A stretch of 64,000 nucleotides of DNA from an uncultured Clostridium sp. (GTDB taxonomy: Bacteria > Bacillota > Clostridia > Lachnospirales > Lachnospiraceae): the NCBI GenBank assembly GCA_900539185.1, contig UQBG01000002.1, positions 105,092-169,091 of the forward strand, read 5' to 3'. Shown here in pieces: positions 44,760-54,310 of the stretch (its first letter is position 1; each line of letters begins with the position of its first letter). The position numbers and the translations under genes are program-made. Below the pieces are notes generated by a model. It made no database searches. It saw nothing but the letters and a program-made list of their open reading frames with translations, and was not told the DNA's origin.

Positions 44760-46274
44760 CTAGCTGATATAAGCTAACGGAATCCGTACTGTAAATGTAG
44801 TACCTTCTCCCGGCCTGCTATACAAATTAATCGCACCCTTATGCATTAATATCGCATTTCTGGTGATTGCCAGTCCCAGTCCAGTACCACCGATCTCTCT
44901 GGAATGAGACTTATCCACTCTGTAAAATCGTTCGAATACCTGTTCCTGACTTTCTTCCGGAATTCCGATACCAGAGTCGGACACCTTTACATAGAAGAAT
45001 CTATGATCGGCATCCAGCGTCACCCGAACCCAGCCATCATCTATATTATACTTTACGGCGTTCTCGATCAGATTTGTAAATGCCAGTGACAGTTTCACCT
45101 CATCTACCTCTGCCAGAACCTCCCGCATGCTTTCAAATACGATCTCAATATTTCTCTTCGCCGCTATCGGCCGAATCCGTTTTAACAACAGTTCCAACAG
45201 CTCATTAATGTTTACGGTCTCTATATTCAGATCTTCTGCCTGCTTATCCAGCCGCACCAATGTCAAAAGATCTGTAATGATCTTATTCTCACGGTCGATC
45301 TCGCCTGCAATATCTGTCATAAATTCCCGATACATCTCTGCCGGTACATTTTCCTGTGCAAGCAGAGAATCTGCCAATACCTTCATCGATGTAATCGGTG
45401 TCTTTAACTCATGCGACACATTGGATACAAACTCCTGTCTGGAGTTCTCCAACACCTGTATCTTACTAAGGATCTGATTTAAAGTATCTGTCAGATCCGT
45501 AATCTCCGTACTGCTCTCCAGTTCAATCTTCTCATCCAGATGTCCTTCCGATACCTGTTTCAACCGACGGTTCAACTGCTTTAACGGTCGCGGTATCAGA
45601 TATGCCATAAATAATGAAATCAAAAGGGTAACAAAAATAAACAATGCATACAACAGCCGTCCCTGTGCCTGCATATAACTATCTGTTTCCGTCAGATCAT
45701 GAATGGACACAATACAGATAATCACACCTTTTGCCTTCTTCACCTCGTTGGCATTTGCCGCCATACGGCTTGCGGATGAGCCGTTCTTCTCGATCGTGGA
45801 AGTAACGGTTGCCGAATCCAGAATCGGAACCATAATCTCCGCATATTGATTCTGATCAATCAGTTCATAATGACTGCTATTCTTTCCCTGCATGATATCA
45901 TGAACTTCTGTAGACATCATATACTTATTCTGCTCTATCGTATATGTATCCTTCACAATCTTATAGTCGGAATCAACGATGATAATCCGTCCTTCCAGCA
46001 CATTGGCCAACTGATCAATCTCAATATTCAGATTATCCGTCGCACTGGAAATCATAAACTCATTCAACAGTACCTGACTGGCCAGAATATTGCACTGACT
46101 CTGCACCTGATAAATCTTATTCTCTAACAATTTCTTATGATAAGACTGTTGCATGACCTGTCCGGTTGCAAAGATCATAAGGAGCATTGCCACAAAAAAT
46201 CCGAGAAATATCGTAAACCGAAAGCTTTTCAATTGTCTCTTTAGTGGTTTAGCCCTGGAAGTAATAACCAACAC
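44760..46274 (-). CDS. Membrane sensor histidine kinase
   Basis: A 504-residue kinase. Membrane helix 1 near residues 20-45, a sensor domain to about 205, helix 2 (LLYALFIFVTLLISLFMAYLI), HAMP, then the HisKA box FVSNVSHELKTPITSMKVL and HATPase_c with ENAVKYN, DSGIGIP, GTGLGLAI. Membrane layout resembles WalK but no PAS domain is evident. The frame starts with a GTG at 46274 inside the response regulator (26-bp overlap); a TTG 14 codons further in is the alternative. Its partner is the OmpR-type regulator directly upstream. Confidence 0.93.
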   Translation of the reverse strand: MLVITSRAKPLKRQLKSFRFTIFLGFFVAMLLMIFATGQVMQQSYHKKLLENKIYQVQSQCNILASQVLLNEFMISSATDNLNIEIDQLANVLEGRIIIVDSDYKIVKDTYTIEQNKYMMSTEVHDIMQGKNSSHYELIDQNQYAEIMVPILDSATVTSTIEKNGSSASRMAANANEVKKAKGVIICIVSIHDLTETDSYMQAQGRLLYALFIFVTLLISLFMAYLIPRPLKQLNRRLKQVSEGHLDEKIELESSTEITDLTDTLNQILSKIQVLENSRQEFVSNVSHELKTPITSMKVLADSLLAQENVPAEMYREFMTDIAGEIDRENKIITDLLTLVRLDKQAEDLNIETVNINELLELLLKRIRPIAAKRNIEIVFESMREVLAEVDEVKLSLAFTNLIENAVKYNIDDGWVRVTLDADHRFFYVKVSDSGIGIPEESQEQVFERFYRVDKSHSREIGGTGLGLAITRNAILMHKGAINLYSRPGEGTTFTVRIPLAYIS

Positions 46275-46935
46275 CCCACTTCGTATGAATATACTTCGGC
46301 TCTCCCGGATGATCCTCTATCTTCTCACGCAGTCTTCGAATATGAACATCCACCGTTCTTACATCGCCCGGATACTCACTTCCCCAGATTGTTTTCAGAA
46401 GGTTTTCTCTGGAATATACCTTATTCGGATTAAATGCCAGAAGCTCCAGAAGGTCAAATTCCTTTGCTGTTAAATTGATCTCCTTTCCTGCAATCACTAC
46501 ACGACGGCTGTCACAGTCCAATGTCAGATCCCCGGCTGTCAATCTTCGTACAGGTTCCGCAACTTCTGTCTTCTTACCGTTTCGTCTCATAATTGCCTTC
46601 ATACGTGCCTTTACTTCCAATATGTTGAATGGCTTGGTAATATAATCGTCTGCTCCGTATTCCAGTCCCAGAATCTTATCCATATCCTCACCCTTTGCCG
46701 TCAGCATAATGATCGGCATATTTGAAAACTCGCGAATCTGCTGGCATACCTCCAGCCCTGTCAGCTTCGGAAGCATAATATCCAAAAGCACAATATCATA
46801 CTCCGTCTGCTTTGCCATTGCCAAAGCCTCTTCTCCGTCATAAGCACAATCCACCTGCATATCATCCTGCTCCAGACTGAACTTAATTCCCTTTACAATT
46901 AACTTCTCATCATCCACAACCAGCACTCGCTTCAT
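46249..46935 (-). CDS. OmpR/PhoB-type response regulator
   Basis: A 228-residue response regulator. The receiver keeps the acidic pair (VLVVDDEK), phosphoacceptor (IVLLDIMLPKLTG) and Lys (DYITKPF); the C-terminal winged helix has LTAKEFDLLELLAFNPNKVYSRENLL and RTVDVHIRRLREKIE. The resemblance is to WalR/YycF. Start 46935 has GAGG 6 nt upstream. It is between comEA and the kinase, and its gene overlaps the kinase gene. Confidence 0.95.
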   Translation of the reverse strand: MKRVLVVDDEKLIVKGIKFSLEQDDMQVDCAYDGEEALAMAKQTEYDIVLLDIMLPKLTGLEVCQQIREFSNMPIIMLTAKGEDMDKILGLEYGADDYITKPFNILEVKARMKAIMRRNGKKTEVAEPVRRLTAGDLTLDCDSRRVVIAGKEINLTAKEFDLLELLAFNPNKVYSRENLLKTIWGSEYPGDVRTVDVHIRRLREKIEDHPGEPKYIHTKWGVGYYFQG

Positions 46936-46943
46936 GTCACACC

Positions 46944-47582
46944 TCATTCAACCGTTATATAATCTTCTATCTTCCGGAACACCCCGTCTTTAATCCCCGG
47001 GATATCCATTAGTTCCTCTTTTTTTGTAAATCCTCCGTGACTATCTCGATATTCCAGAATCGCATCCGCTTTTGTTTCTCCAATACCCGGAAGTGTCATA
47101 AGCGTTTCTTTATCTGCCCGATTCAGATGTACCAGTCCATCCGCCTGTTCCATATCTCCCATAGATATGGAGACTGCGGTTTCTCCCTCCTGCGGAATAT
47201 AAATGCGACTGCCATCCACTAACCGTTCTGCCTGATTTACAGCACAGGTATCTGCCGTGTCCAGACAGCCACCTGCTGCCGAAACGGCATCACAAATCCG
47301 GCTTCCCGCATCCAGATAATAGACGCCCGGAGCCTGAACCTGACCGCAAACATACACACATATCTGCGATGCTTCCGTCTCCTCCGTCTCTTCTGTCTCC
47401 TCCGACAGATCCACAGGCCATTCCGTCCGATCACCGGACGTTTCCTGTCCGGCATCCTCCGTCTGTTCCGCACCCTGTTCGGAAAGAGAAAACGTATCCG
47501 CATGTCCATCGCAGCCAGCCAACAGAAAAATCCCCATCAAGCCATAGCTTACCATCATAAAACACCTATAAAATCTATGCAC
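46944..47582 (-). CDS. comEA: ComEA-like DNA-binding lipoprotein (SLBB plus helix-hairpin-helix)
   Basis: A 212-residue lipoprotein with lipobox LLAGC near residue 24, an acidic linker with EETEETEETE, an SLBB domain (VYVCGQVQAPGVYYL, about 75-135) and a C-terminal double helix-hairpin-helix (LVHLNRADKETLMTLPGIG and KEELMDIPGIKD). ComEA binds incoming DNA outside the membrane and hands it to ComEC. The usual single membrane helix is replaced by a lipid anchor. Start is GTG 47582 (GAGG 6 nt upstream) or ATG 47558; both keep the signal. Confidence 0.9.
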   Translation of the reverse strand: MHRFYRCFMMVSYGLMGIFLLAGCDGHADTFSLSEQGAEQTEDAGQETSGDRTEWPVDLSEETEETEETEASQICVYVCGQVQAPGVYYLDAGSRICDAVSAAGGCLDTADTCAVNQAERLVDGSRIYIPQEGETAVSISMGDMEQADGLVHLNRADKETLMTLPGIGETKADAILEYRDSHGGFTKKEELMDIPGIKDGVFRKIEDYITVE

Positions 47583-47686
47583 TCCTAACCTCTTTCTACT
47601 ACACAGATCTTATAGCATCACATGTAATTATTCTACCATAATTGGTATCGAATACAATAGCTTTTTTTGTTTTTTTACTTTTTTCA

Positions 47687-48124
47687 CTATTTCCACTTAA
47701 ATATGATCAACCCTGCAACTGCTACGATCACGCCTACCAGCTTTGACCACTGGAATCCAACCTTTTCAACTGCAAACCAACCAAATAACTCAATCAGATA
47801 TGCCACGACCACCTGCGAGATTACAATCAGTAATACCGCCTGTGCAGGTCCCAGATTCCTCATACTTATGATAACCGTCAATGTAATAAATGCACCGATC
47901 ACGCCGCCCAGAAGCATATACTTATGATCAATCTGAAAGAGACTGGTAATATGACTTTCCTGCCGTTCCTTTACAAACCAGACCACGACACATATCAAAA
48001 AACCCGTCAACTGTACCCAGCTGTTCGTCAACCAGGTTCCGGTCTGTTTCGTCACACCGGTGTTAAACACCCCCTGAAGACTCATCAACGCACCGGATAT
48101 TAATGCAATCAAAATGCCCCACAT
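47687..48124 (-). CDS. DMT family transporter, DUF606 (YdcZ-like)
   Basis: A 145-residue membrane protein with five helices, MWGILIALISGALMSLQGVFNT at the start and LGPAQAVLLIVISQVVVAYLI later, the half-size DUF606 pattern. Such proteins usually work as pairs; only one is present here. Substrate unknown. Gaps of about 100 bp on both sides suggest it is a single-gene unit. The 104 bp up to comEA contain a T run and no gene. Confidence 0.87.
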   Translation of the reverse strand: MWGILIALISGALMSLQGVFNTGVTKQTGTWLTNSWVQLTGFLICVVVWFVKERQESHITSLFQIDHKYMLLGGVIGAFITLTVIISMRNLGPAQAVLLIVISQVVVAYLIELFGWFAVEKVGFQWSKLVGVIVAVAGLIIFKWK

Positions 48125-48224
48125 ACTTTAAAACCTCCTTTTCGTACTGCTATTATCTTGTACGAATTTTCTCAATGTATGCGGGGCATTTTCTGTTTTC
48201 TTCGATTCTTCTGTTCCGGATGGC

Positions 48225-49508
48225 TTAGTTCTGCAATCGTTCTTCCATTCTTGTCTGAAGTTCATTTAGTTCTGTCGTCACATCACTGCCATTCCATATA
48301 TTCTTAAAGCATATTTCTGTGTAGATCCAGAAATCACCGTTCTCCAATGCCTTTGGCGTAGGTGTTGAATTCTGATATTGCGCATACGCTGCCGTCTCAT
48401 TACCGTCCGTCCGGTTCAGATCACTCCGGACAGCGACTTTCCGGCTCAGGCCAAACTGATTCTCTGCATATTCGTAGGATAAATAAGCTCCCAGTAAGTT
48501 TGCATATTCCGGCTGCTTTGTAAATGCATTTACAAATGCCCCATAGGTAATCGACGGTACCTGTACGGATAGCTCTCCGGTCAACGCCGGCACCTGACAA
48601 AGTGCATAGCTGCTTCCATAACTTCCCATATCCCGCAAAACATCCGTCTTTACAATTCCATAAACCAGCGTACCATTCGTCAGCTCTGCCTTTACCTGAT
48701 CGTAAGAGCTATTGTCCACGTCAATCGAAAAATACTCATGCAAAGACTGATAATAGCTCATATTCTGAATCACTGTATCGTTATTAATACTAAACGTATC
48801 GGTATCCTCTCCGTTCTCACCCAGGATTTCTGCTCCATTTCCCAGGAACAGATAATCAAAAAACGGATCCGCTATATCCCATCGAAAAATCACCTTTGTA
48901 TTTGTTTCATCCACAAAATTCACAGCAAAGTCTGCAAGGCTCTCAAAGCTTTCCGGCTGTGTTGTGGTTGCCGTATCATAGATCATCATACAGGTATCCA
49001 TGTAGATCGGATATCCATACTGCTTTCCCTCTGAGGTACTTGCCTGTTTTGCAGCCTCCGGATAATGCTCTGACCAGAATGTATCTGTATATAACGGATT
49101 CTCTGTTGTCAGCCCTGCCAACCGCAGCTTCCGTATCTCATCGTTCGATGTCAGAAAAATATCCGGTCCGTTTCCATCCACATTTGCCTGATTGATTGTT
49201 TCCAGATAATTCATATCATCTACACAGGTACATACCACCTGTACTCCATATCGGTCATGGAAGTCTGCGGCCGCCGCCTCCAGATAAGGTGCATCGGTCG
49301 CATCGGTATACCACAGATTCAGTTCAACCGGAACTTCACTTCCGTCTTCTGCCTTTGTGGTTGTTTTAACAGAGGCAACGGTCTGTTCAAATGTCTCATA
49401 GGTTGTAACCGTTTCTGTCGGTTCTGCCTCTTCTTTTCCACAGCCTGCCAAACCGGCAATCATCAGGACAGCCACGATCCATGCTGTAAGTTTCTTCCCT
49501 GTTTTCAT
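48225..49508 (-). CDS. Extracellular solute-binding lipoprotein, ABC sugar type (family 1)
   Basis: A 427-residue lipoprotein: signal peptide with lipobox LAGC, linker, then a family-1 solute-binding fold (VPVELNLWYTDATDAPYLE, GPDIFLTSNDEIRKLRLAG, GKQYGYPIYMDTCMMIYD). Likely binds a sugar or oligosaccharide for an ABC importer. No permease or ATPase gene is adjacent; neighbours are argB and a DMT transporter. Start 49508 has GAGG 6 nt upstream; ATGs at 49538 and 49520 are less well placed. Confidence 0.87.
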   Translation of the reverse strand: MKTGKKLTAWIVAVLMIAGLAGCGKEEAEPTETVTTYETFEQTVASVKTTTKAEDGSEVPVELNLWYTDATDAPYLEAAAADFHDRYGVQVVCTCVDDMNYLETINQANVDGNGPDIFLTSNDEIRKLRLAGLTTENPLYTDTFWSEHYPEAAKQASTSEGKQYGYPIYMDTCMMIYDTATTTQPESFESLADFAVNFVDETNTKVIFRWDIADPFFDYLFLGNGAEILGENGEDTDTFSINNDTVIQNMSYYQSLHEYFSIDVDNSSYDQVKAELTNGTLVYGIVKTDVLRDMGSYGSSYALCQVPALTGELSVQVPSITYGAFVNAFTKQPEYANLLGAYLSYEYAENQFGLSRKVAVRSDLNRTDGNETAAYAQYQNSTPTPKALENGDFWIYTEICFKNIWNGSDVTTELNELQTRMEERLQN

Positions 49509-49550
49509 AGTCTGCCTCATTTCTGTTCTTCTTTTCATTCATTCCATGTA

Positions 49551-50441
49551 TTAGAATAATGGTTCTTTTAATATCGCTGTACCAATACCCTTTGTAGTAA
49601 AGAACTCCAGAAGCAGGCAGTGCTCTACCCGTCCGTCCAGTACATGGACTCTGGCCACTCCATTGTTGATCGCATCGATGCAGTTGGTAAGCTTCGGAAG
49701 CATACCGCCTCCTACTACACCCTTCTCGATAAACTCCTGTGCTTCTTCCACTGTCATCTCAGAAATCAGGGTATTCTTATCCGTTGGATCTACAAATACA
49801 CCTTCAATATCTGTCAGGAATACCAGCTTTTCCGCTTTGATTGCTCTGGCTACCGCACAGGCGGCATCATCTGCATTAATATTATAAGATGCATAGTCCT
49901 CACCGATTCCGATCGGAGCAACTACAGGAATAAAATCATTTGCCAGTAATGTATCCAGAATCGTACTGTCAACCTTTACAACCTCTCCTACATATCCGAT
50001 ATCCTTTCCATCCGGCAGACGCTTTTTGCAGGTCATCAGACCGCCATCTTTGCCGCTGATTCCGACTGCATTCAGCCCCAGCTTCTGCATCATCTGTACC
50101 AGTCCTTTGTTCACCTTTGACAGCACCATCTCGGCAATCTCCATCGTTTCCGCATCCGTAACACGCAGACCGTTTACAAACTGTGGTTCCTTGCCGGACA
50201 GTCGTACCCACTTACTGATTTCCTTACCGCCGCCATGTACAATAATCGGCTGCATACCGATCATCTTTAATAGTGCCACATCCTTGATTACATTATACTT
50301 TAAGGTATCATCCAACATTGCACTTCCGCCATACTTGACAACAATCTTCTTGCCACGGAACTTCTGTATAAACGGCATTGCTTCTATCAGTGTCTGTGCC
50401 TTTATAATTACCTGATCCATACTATTTTCATTATTAATCAT
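49551..50441 (-). CDS. argB: Acetylglutamate kinase
   Basis: A 296-residue amino-acid kinase phosphorylating N-acetyl-L-glutamate, the second arginine step. VVKYGGSAM near residue 34, IVHGGGKEIS near 67, GKDGGLMTCKK and INADDAACAVARAI are the expected motifs. Third of argC-argJ-argB on the minus strand; start 50441 follows AAAGAGATAGAAAG. Confidence 0.97.
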   Translation of the reverse strand: MINNENSMDQVIIKAQTLIEAMPFIQKFRGKKIVVKYGGSAMLDDTLKYNVIKDVALLKMIGMQPIIVHGGGKEISKWVRLSGKEPQFVNGLRVTDAETMEIAEMVLSKVNKGLVQMMQKLGLNAVGISGKDGGLMTCKKRLPDGKDIGYVGEVVKVDSTILDTLLANDFIPVVAPIGIGEDYASYNINADDAACAVARAIKAEKLVFLTDIEGVFVDPTDKNTLISEMTVEEAQEFIEKGVVGGGMLPKLTNCIDAINNGVARVHVLDGRVEHCLLLEFFTTKGIGTAILKEPLF

Positions 50442-50518
50442 CTTTCTATCTCTTTCCTTTCCTATATGATTCCTATATGATTCCTGTATCTCTGTTTCCG
50501 GTTTGGTTCCGTATACTG

Positions 50519-51754
50519 TTAAGAACGATAATCGGCATTAATCTTCACATAATCATAAGTCAGGTCACAGCCCCATGCGGTTGCTTCCTGTTCTCCTGCA
50601 TGAATATCTGCCAACACGGTTACCTTATCCGGTGACAGGATCTTTGTTGCTTCCTCTTCATCATAATCCGTTGCCATTCCGTGTTCAACTAATGTTACCG
50701 TACCTTCCTGACTACTGATCCGGATTGTTACCTGATTCGGATCAAACTCCGCACCGGAATATCCCATAGCACATAAGATTCTTCCCCAGTTTGCATCCAT
50801 CCCAAATACAGCCGCCTTTGTCAGATTTGATGTTATTATTGCCTTTGCCAGAATCTTCGCCTGCTCCTTTGCCGAAGCATGTATAACTGTCGCTTCCAGC
50901 AGTCTGGTTGCGCCCTCTCCATCAGCCGCAATATTCTGCGCCAGATAGGTCATCACCTTTTTCAGTGCACTCTTAAAGGTTTCGTAATCCTCATCTTCCT
51001 CCTTAATCAGATCATGCTCTGCCAGTCCATTTGCCAGAACAACCACACTGTCATTTGTAGAGGTATCTCCATCGACGGATACCATATTAAAGGTATCCTC
51101 TACCAGTTCCTTCAGACACGCCGACAAAAGTTCCTGGGTAATCATAGCATCGGTTGTAATCACACCCAGCATCGTTCCCATATTTGGATGAATCATACCG
51201 GAACCCTTACACATTCCGGCCATCCGGACAGTCTTACCCTTTAATGAGAATTCAATGGCAATCTCCTTCGAATGCGTATCCGTTGTCATAATTGCTTCTG
51301 CCGCAGCATGCCCGGCCTGTTCACTCTGGCTCAACTGCTCCCGCAGCATTTCAACCCCCTGCAGGATCGTATCCATCGGAAGTGGCTGTCCGATGACTCC
51401 GGTTGACATTACAACCACCTGCTCTGTCTTGATATCCAGTTCCTTCGCAACTGCCTTTGCCGTCTTCTTTACATCCTCATAGCCCTGCTCACCGGTACAG
51501 GCATTTGCAATTCCGCTATTCACAACTACGGCCTGTGCCACACCATGCTTTTCCAGAATCTGTGCATCCCACTGAACCGGCGCTGCCTTTACCAGATTTC
51601 TGGTAAATACTCCGGCTGCCACACACGGTACAGTACTGACTACCATAGCCATATCCTTATTCGTTTTTCCTGGCTTAATTCCCGCCCGAAGTCCTGCCGC
51701 CTGAAAGCCCTTCGGAGCTGTGATTGCACCCTGTATCTCTATTATTCCACTCAT
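50519..51754 (-). CDS. argJ: Bifunctional ornithine acetyltransferase/N-acetylglutamate synthase
   Basis: A 411-residue Ntn-type enzyme that recycles the acetyl group from N-acetylornithine to glutamate. The self-cleavage site is seen in GSGMIHPNMGTMLGVI, where the Thr after Gly becomes the nucleophile. VNSGIANACTGEQG and CAMGYSGAEFDP are further family motifs. A cyclic acetyl pathway means argA is not required. Gap of 77 bp to argB includes the short direct repeat CTATATGATTC. Confidence 0.96.
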   Translation of the reverse strand: MSGIIEIQGAITAPKGFQAAGLRAGIKPGKTNKDMAMVVSTVPCVAAGVFTRNLVKAAPVQWDAQILEKHGVAQAVVVNSGIANACTGEQGYEDVKKTAKAVAKELDIKTEQVVVMSTGVIGQPLPMDTILQGVEMLREQLSQSEQAGHAAAEAIMTTDTHSKEIAIEFSLKGKTVRMAGMCKGSGMIHPNMGTMLGVITTDAMITQELLSACLKELVEDTFNMVSVDGDTSTNDSVVVLANGLAEHDLIKEEDEDYETFKSALKKVMTYLAQNIAADGEGATRLLEATVIHASAKEQAKILAKAIITSNLTKAAVFGMDANWGRILCAMGYSGAEFDPNQVTIRISSQEGTVTLVEHGMATDYDEEEATKILSPDKVTVLADIHAGEQEATAWGCDLTYDYVKINADYRS

Positions 51755-51797
51755 ACTGTTTTACCTCCGTAACTTCATTATCCTATATCCTTGAAAC

Positions 51798-52838
51798 CTA
51801 TGGGAACATCGGTGCCAGTTCCAGTCCTTCCGTCTCCGGCAGTCCAAATGCCAGATTCATATTCTGAATTGCCTGACCGGCAGCACCCTTTACAATATTA
51901 TCCAAAGCACCCATTACCACAACTCGATTCGTCCGCGGATCCAGCTTGAAGTTCACATCTACATAATTGCTTCCCTCTACCCAGCGTGTTTCCGGACATA
52001 CATCCTTATCAAGTACTCGTACAAACCGCTCCTTTGCATAATATTTATCATACGCAGCCCGTACCTCATCATAGCTGACATCCTTTGTCAGATTCGCATA
52101 ACCGGTCACCAGAATTCCCCGGTTCATCGGAACCAGATGCGGTGTAAAGATGATCGTTACATCTTCTCCTGCTGCATACCCCAGCTGCTCCTCAATCTCC
52201 GGTGTATGTCTGTGTGTCAATACACCATATGCCTTTATGTTTTCATTGACCTCACAAAACAAATTGTTCACCTTTGCCCCTCGTCCGGCTCCGGAGGTCC
52301 CGGACTTCGCATCGATAATCACAGACTTCGGATCAATCAGTCCTTCCTTCATCAGCGGATAAAAGGACAGGATCGAACAGGTTGTATAACATCCCGGATT
52401 TGCAATCAGCCGGGCACCCTTTATTTTTTCCCGATTAATCTCACAGAGTCCATATACCGCCTCGTCTATGAACTGTGGGCTCTTATGCTCGATTCCATAC
52501 CATTTTTCATAGACGTTTACATCCTTGATCCGAAAGTCTGCACTCAGATCAATGATCTTTGTTTTTTCCAGAATGGACTCATTTACCAGAGAAGCACACA
52601 AGCCCTGTGGTGTTGCGGTAAAGATCACATCTGCTTTCTGTGCCAGTTCTTCCATGTTATCATCCATGCACTTTGCATCTACGATCTGAAACATATTTCC
52701 AAACACTTCATAATACTTCTTATCTATGTAACTTCTGGATCCATACCAGACAATCTCTGCGTCCTTATGCCCCATCAGCAGTCGAACAATCTCCTGACCT
52801 GCATATCCTGTAGAACCAATAATTCCTGCTTTAATCAT
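51798..52838 (-). CDS. argC: N-acetyl-gamma-glutamyl-phosphate reductase
   Basis: A 346-residue NADPH-dependent reductase. GIIGSTGYAGQEIVRLL at residues 5-21 binds NADP; the catalytic Cys is in NPGCYTTCSIL; HTPEIEEQLG follows. First gene of argC-J-B, transcribed away from argG across a 225-bp region with arginine-box-like palindromes. Confidence 0.96.
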   Translation of the reverse strand: MIKAGIIGSTGYAGQEIVRLLMGHKDAEIVWYGSRSYIDKKYYEVFGNMFQIVDAKCMDDNMEELAQKADVIFTATPQGLCASLVNESILEKTKIIDLSADFRIKDVNVYEKWYGIEHKSPQFIDEAVYGLCEINREKIKGARLIANPGCYTTCSILSFYPLMKEGLIDPKSVIIDAKSGTSGAGRGAKVNNLFCEVNENIKAYGVLTHRHTPEIEEQLGYAAGEDVTIIFTPHLVPMNRGILVTGYANLTKDVSYDEVRAAYDKYYAKERFVRVLDKDVCPETRWVEGSNYVDVNFKLDPRTNRVVVMGALDNIVKGAAGQAIQNMNLAFGLPETEGLELAPMFP

Positions 52839-52908
52839 AATTATTCCTCTTTTCTGCTTTTGCCTGAATTCCAGTTCTTCATATTCTTGTGCTTCCTTCC
52901 GCTCTTGT

Positions 52909-52944
52909 ATGAATATTTATTCATATTTTATGAATATTATTCCA
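52909..52944. promoter_or_regulatory. Two ARG-box-like palindromes upstream of argC
   Basis: ATGAATATTTATTCAT at 52909-52924 is a perfect palindrome apart from its two central bases and matches the ArgR/AhrC arm pattern TGAATA-TATTCA. A weaker copy, TGAATATTATTCCA, lies at 52931-52944, about two helical turns away. Placement in the arg divergent region supports arginine repressor binding; no argR is in the window. Confidence 0.6.
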
Positions 52945-52985
52945 TTCATTTGCATAATGAGCAATAAGATTCTTTGAAAAACTGC

Positions 52986-53014
52986 TTGCATAATATGCAT
53001 TATAGTTGTATATT
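52986..53014 (+). promoter_or_regulatory. argG promoter overlapped by a palindrome
   Basis: TTGCAT at 52986-52991, 17-nt spacer, TATATT at 53009-53014. The palindrome TGCATA-A-TATGCA at 52987-52999 covers the -35 and half the spacer and resembles an ARG box with C in place of A in the arm. Confidence 0.6.
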
Positions 53015-53063
53015 TGTATTTAGTCAATGAGAAAATTGATGAGATGAGATTTTAAGGAGGATC

Positions 53064-54305
53064 ATGTATTCTATGAAAGAGAAAGTTGTACTGGCTTATT
53101 CCGGCGGTCTGGATACTACCGCTATTATTCCATGGTTAAAGGAAACCTATGATTATGATGTCATCTGTGTTTGTATCGATGTAGGACAGGAAAGTGAGCT
53201 GGAAGGTCTGGATGAGCGTGCAAAGCTGTCCGGTGCTTCTAAGCTGTATATAGAAGATGTTGTAGACGAATTCTGTGATGACTATATCGTACCTACCGTA
53301 ATGGCAAATGGTGTTTATGAATATAAATATCTTCTGGGCACTTCAATGGCTCGTCCGGTTATTGCCAAGAAGCTGGTTGAAATCGCCAGAAAAGAAGGTG
53401 CTGTCGCTATCTGCCACGGTGCTACCGGTAAGGGAAATGATCAGGTTCGTTTTGAATTGACCATTAAGGCACTGGCACCTGATATCAAGATTATCGCTGC
53501 CTGGAGACAGCCGGAATGGACAATGGATTCCCGTGATGCTGAGATTGATTACTGCAGACAGCATGGCATTCATCTTCCATTCTCTGTAGACAACAGCTAT
53601 AGCCGCGATCGGAATCTGTGGCATATCAGTCATGAAGGTCTGGAACTGGAATCACCTGCAAACATGCCAAATTACGATCATCTTCTGGTTCTCGGAACCA
53701 CACCGGAAAAGGCTCCGGAAGAAGGTGAATACGTTACTTTAACCTTTGAAAAGGGTATTCCTACCAGCGTAAATGGCAAGAAGATGAAGGTATCTGATAT
53801 CATCCGTGAACTGAATCGTCTGGGTGGCAAACATGGTATCGGTATTATTGATATCGTGGAAAACCGTGTCGTTGGTATGAAGTCCCGTGGTGTTTATGAA
53901 ACTCCCGGCGGAACCATTCTGATGGAAGCTCATATGCAGTTAGAGGAACTGATTCTGGATCGTGATACCTTAGCATTTAAGAAGATCGTAGGCAGCAAAT
54001 TTGCCGATATGGTATATGAAGGAAAGTGGTTCTGCCCATTACGGGAAGCCCTGCAGGCATTTATCGAAAGTACACAGGATCGTGTAACCGGTGAGGTTAA
54101 GATGAAGCTCTATAAGGGTAATATCATCAAGGCCGGCACCACTTCTCCATATTCTCTGTACAGCGAGGAGCTGGCAAGCTTTACTACCGGTGATCTTTAC
54201 GATCATAAGGATGCAAATGGTTTCATCAACCTCTTCGGTCTGTCCATGAAGGTACGTGCAATGCTGGATGCAGAGCGGAACAAGGATAACACAAAGCAGT
54301 CTTAA
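53064..54305 (+). CDS. argG: Argininosuccinate synthase
   Basis: A 413-residue ATP-dependent ligase joining citrulline and aspartate. VVLAYSGGLDTTAI near residue 8 is the P-loop; ATGKGNDQVRFE and SVDNSYSRDRNLWHIS are substrate motifs. AAGGAGG lies 3 nt before ATG 53064 and 12 nt before ATG 53073; homologues usually begin MKEKVVLAYSGG, which fits 53073. Divergent from argC; argH lies 2 kb further on the other strand. Confidence 0.97.
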   Translation: MYSMKEKVVLAYSGGLDTTAIIPWLKETYDYDVICVCIDVGQESELEGLDERAKLSGASKLYIEDVVDEFCDDYIVPTVMANGVYEYKYLLGTSMARPVIAKKLVEIARKEGAVAICHGATGKGNDQVRFELTIKALAPDIKIIAAWRQPEWTMDSRDAEIDYCRQHGIHLPFSVDNSYSRDRNLWHISHEGLELESPANMPNYDHLLVLGTTPEKAPEEGEYVTLTFEKGIPTSVNGKKMKVSDIIRELNRLGGKHGIGIIDIVENRVVGMKSRGVYETPGGTILMEAHMQLEELILDRDTLAFKKIVGSKFADMVYEGKWFCPLREALQAFIESTQDRVTGEVKMKLYKGNIIKAGTTSPYSLYSEELASFTTGDLYDHKDANGFINLFGLSMKVRAMLDAERNKDNTKQS

Positions 54306-54310
54306 CAAGG

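Noticed and set aside
50460..50500. Direct repeat CTATATGATTC in the argJ-argB gap
   Set aside because: Only two short units; too little to call a functional repeat.
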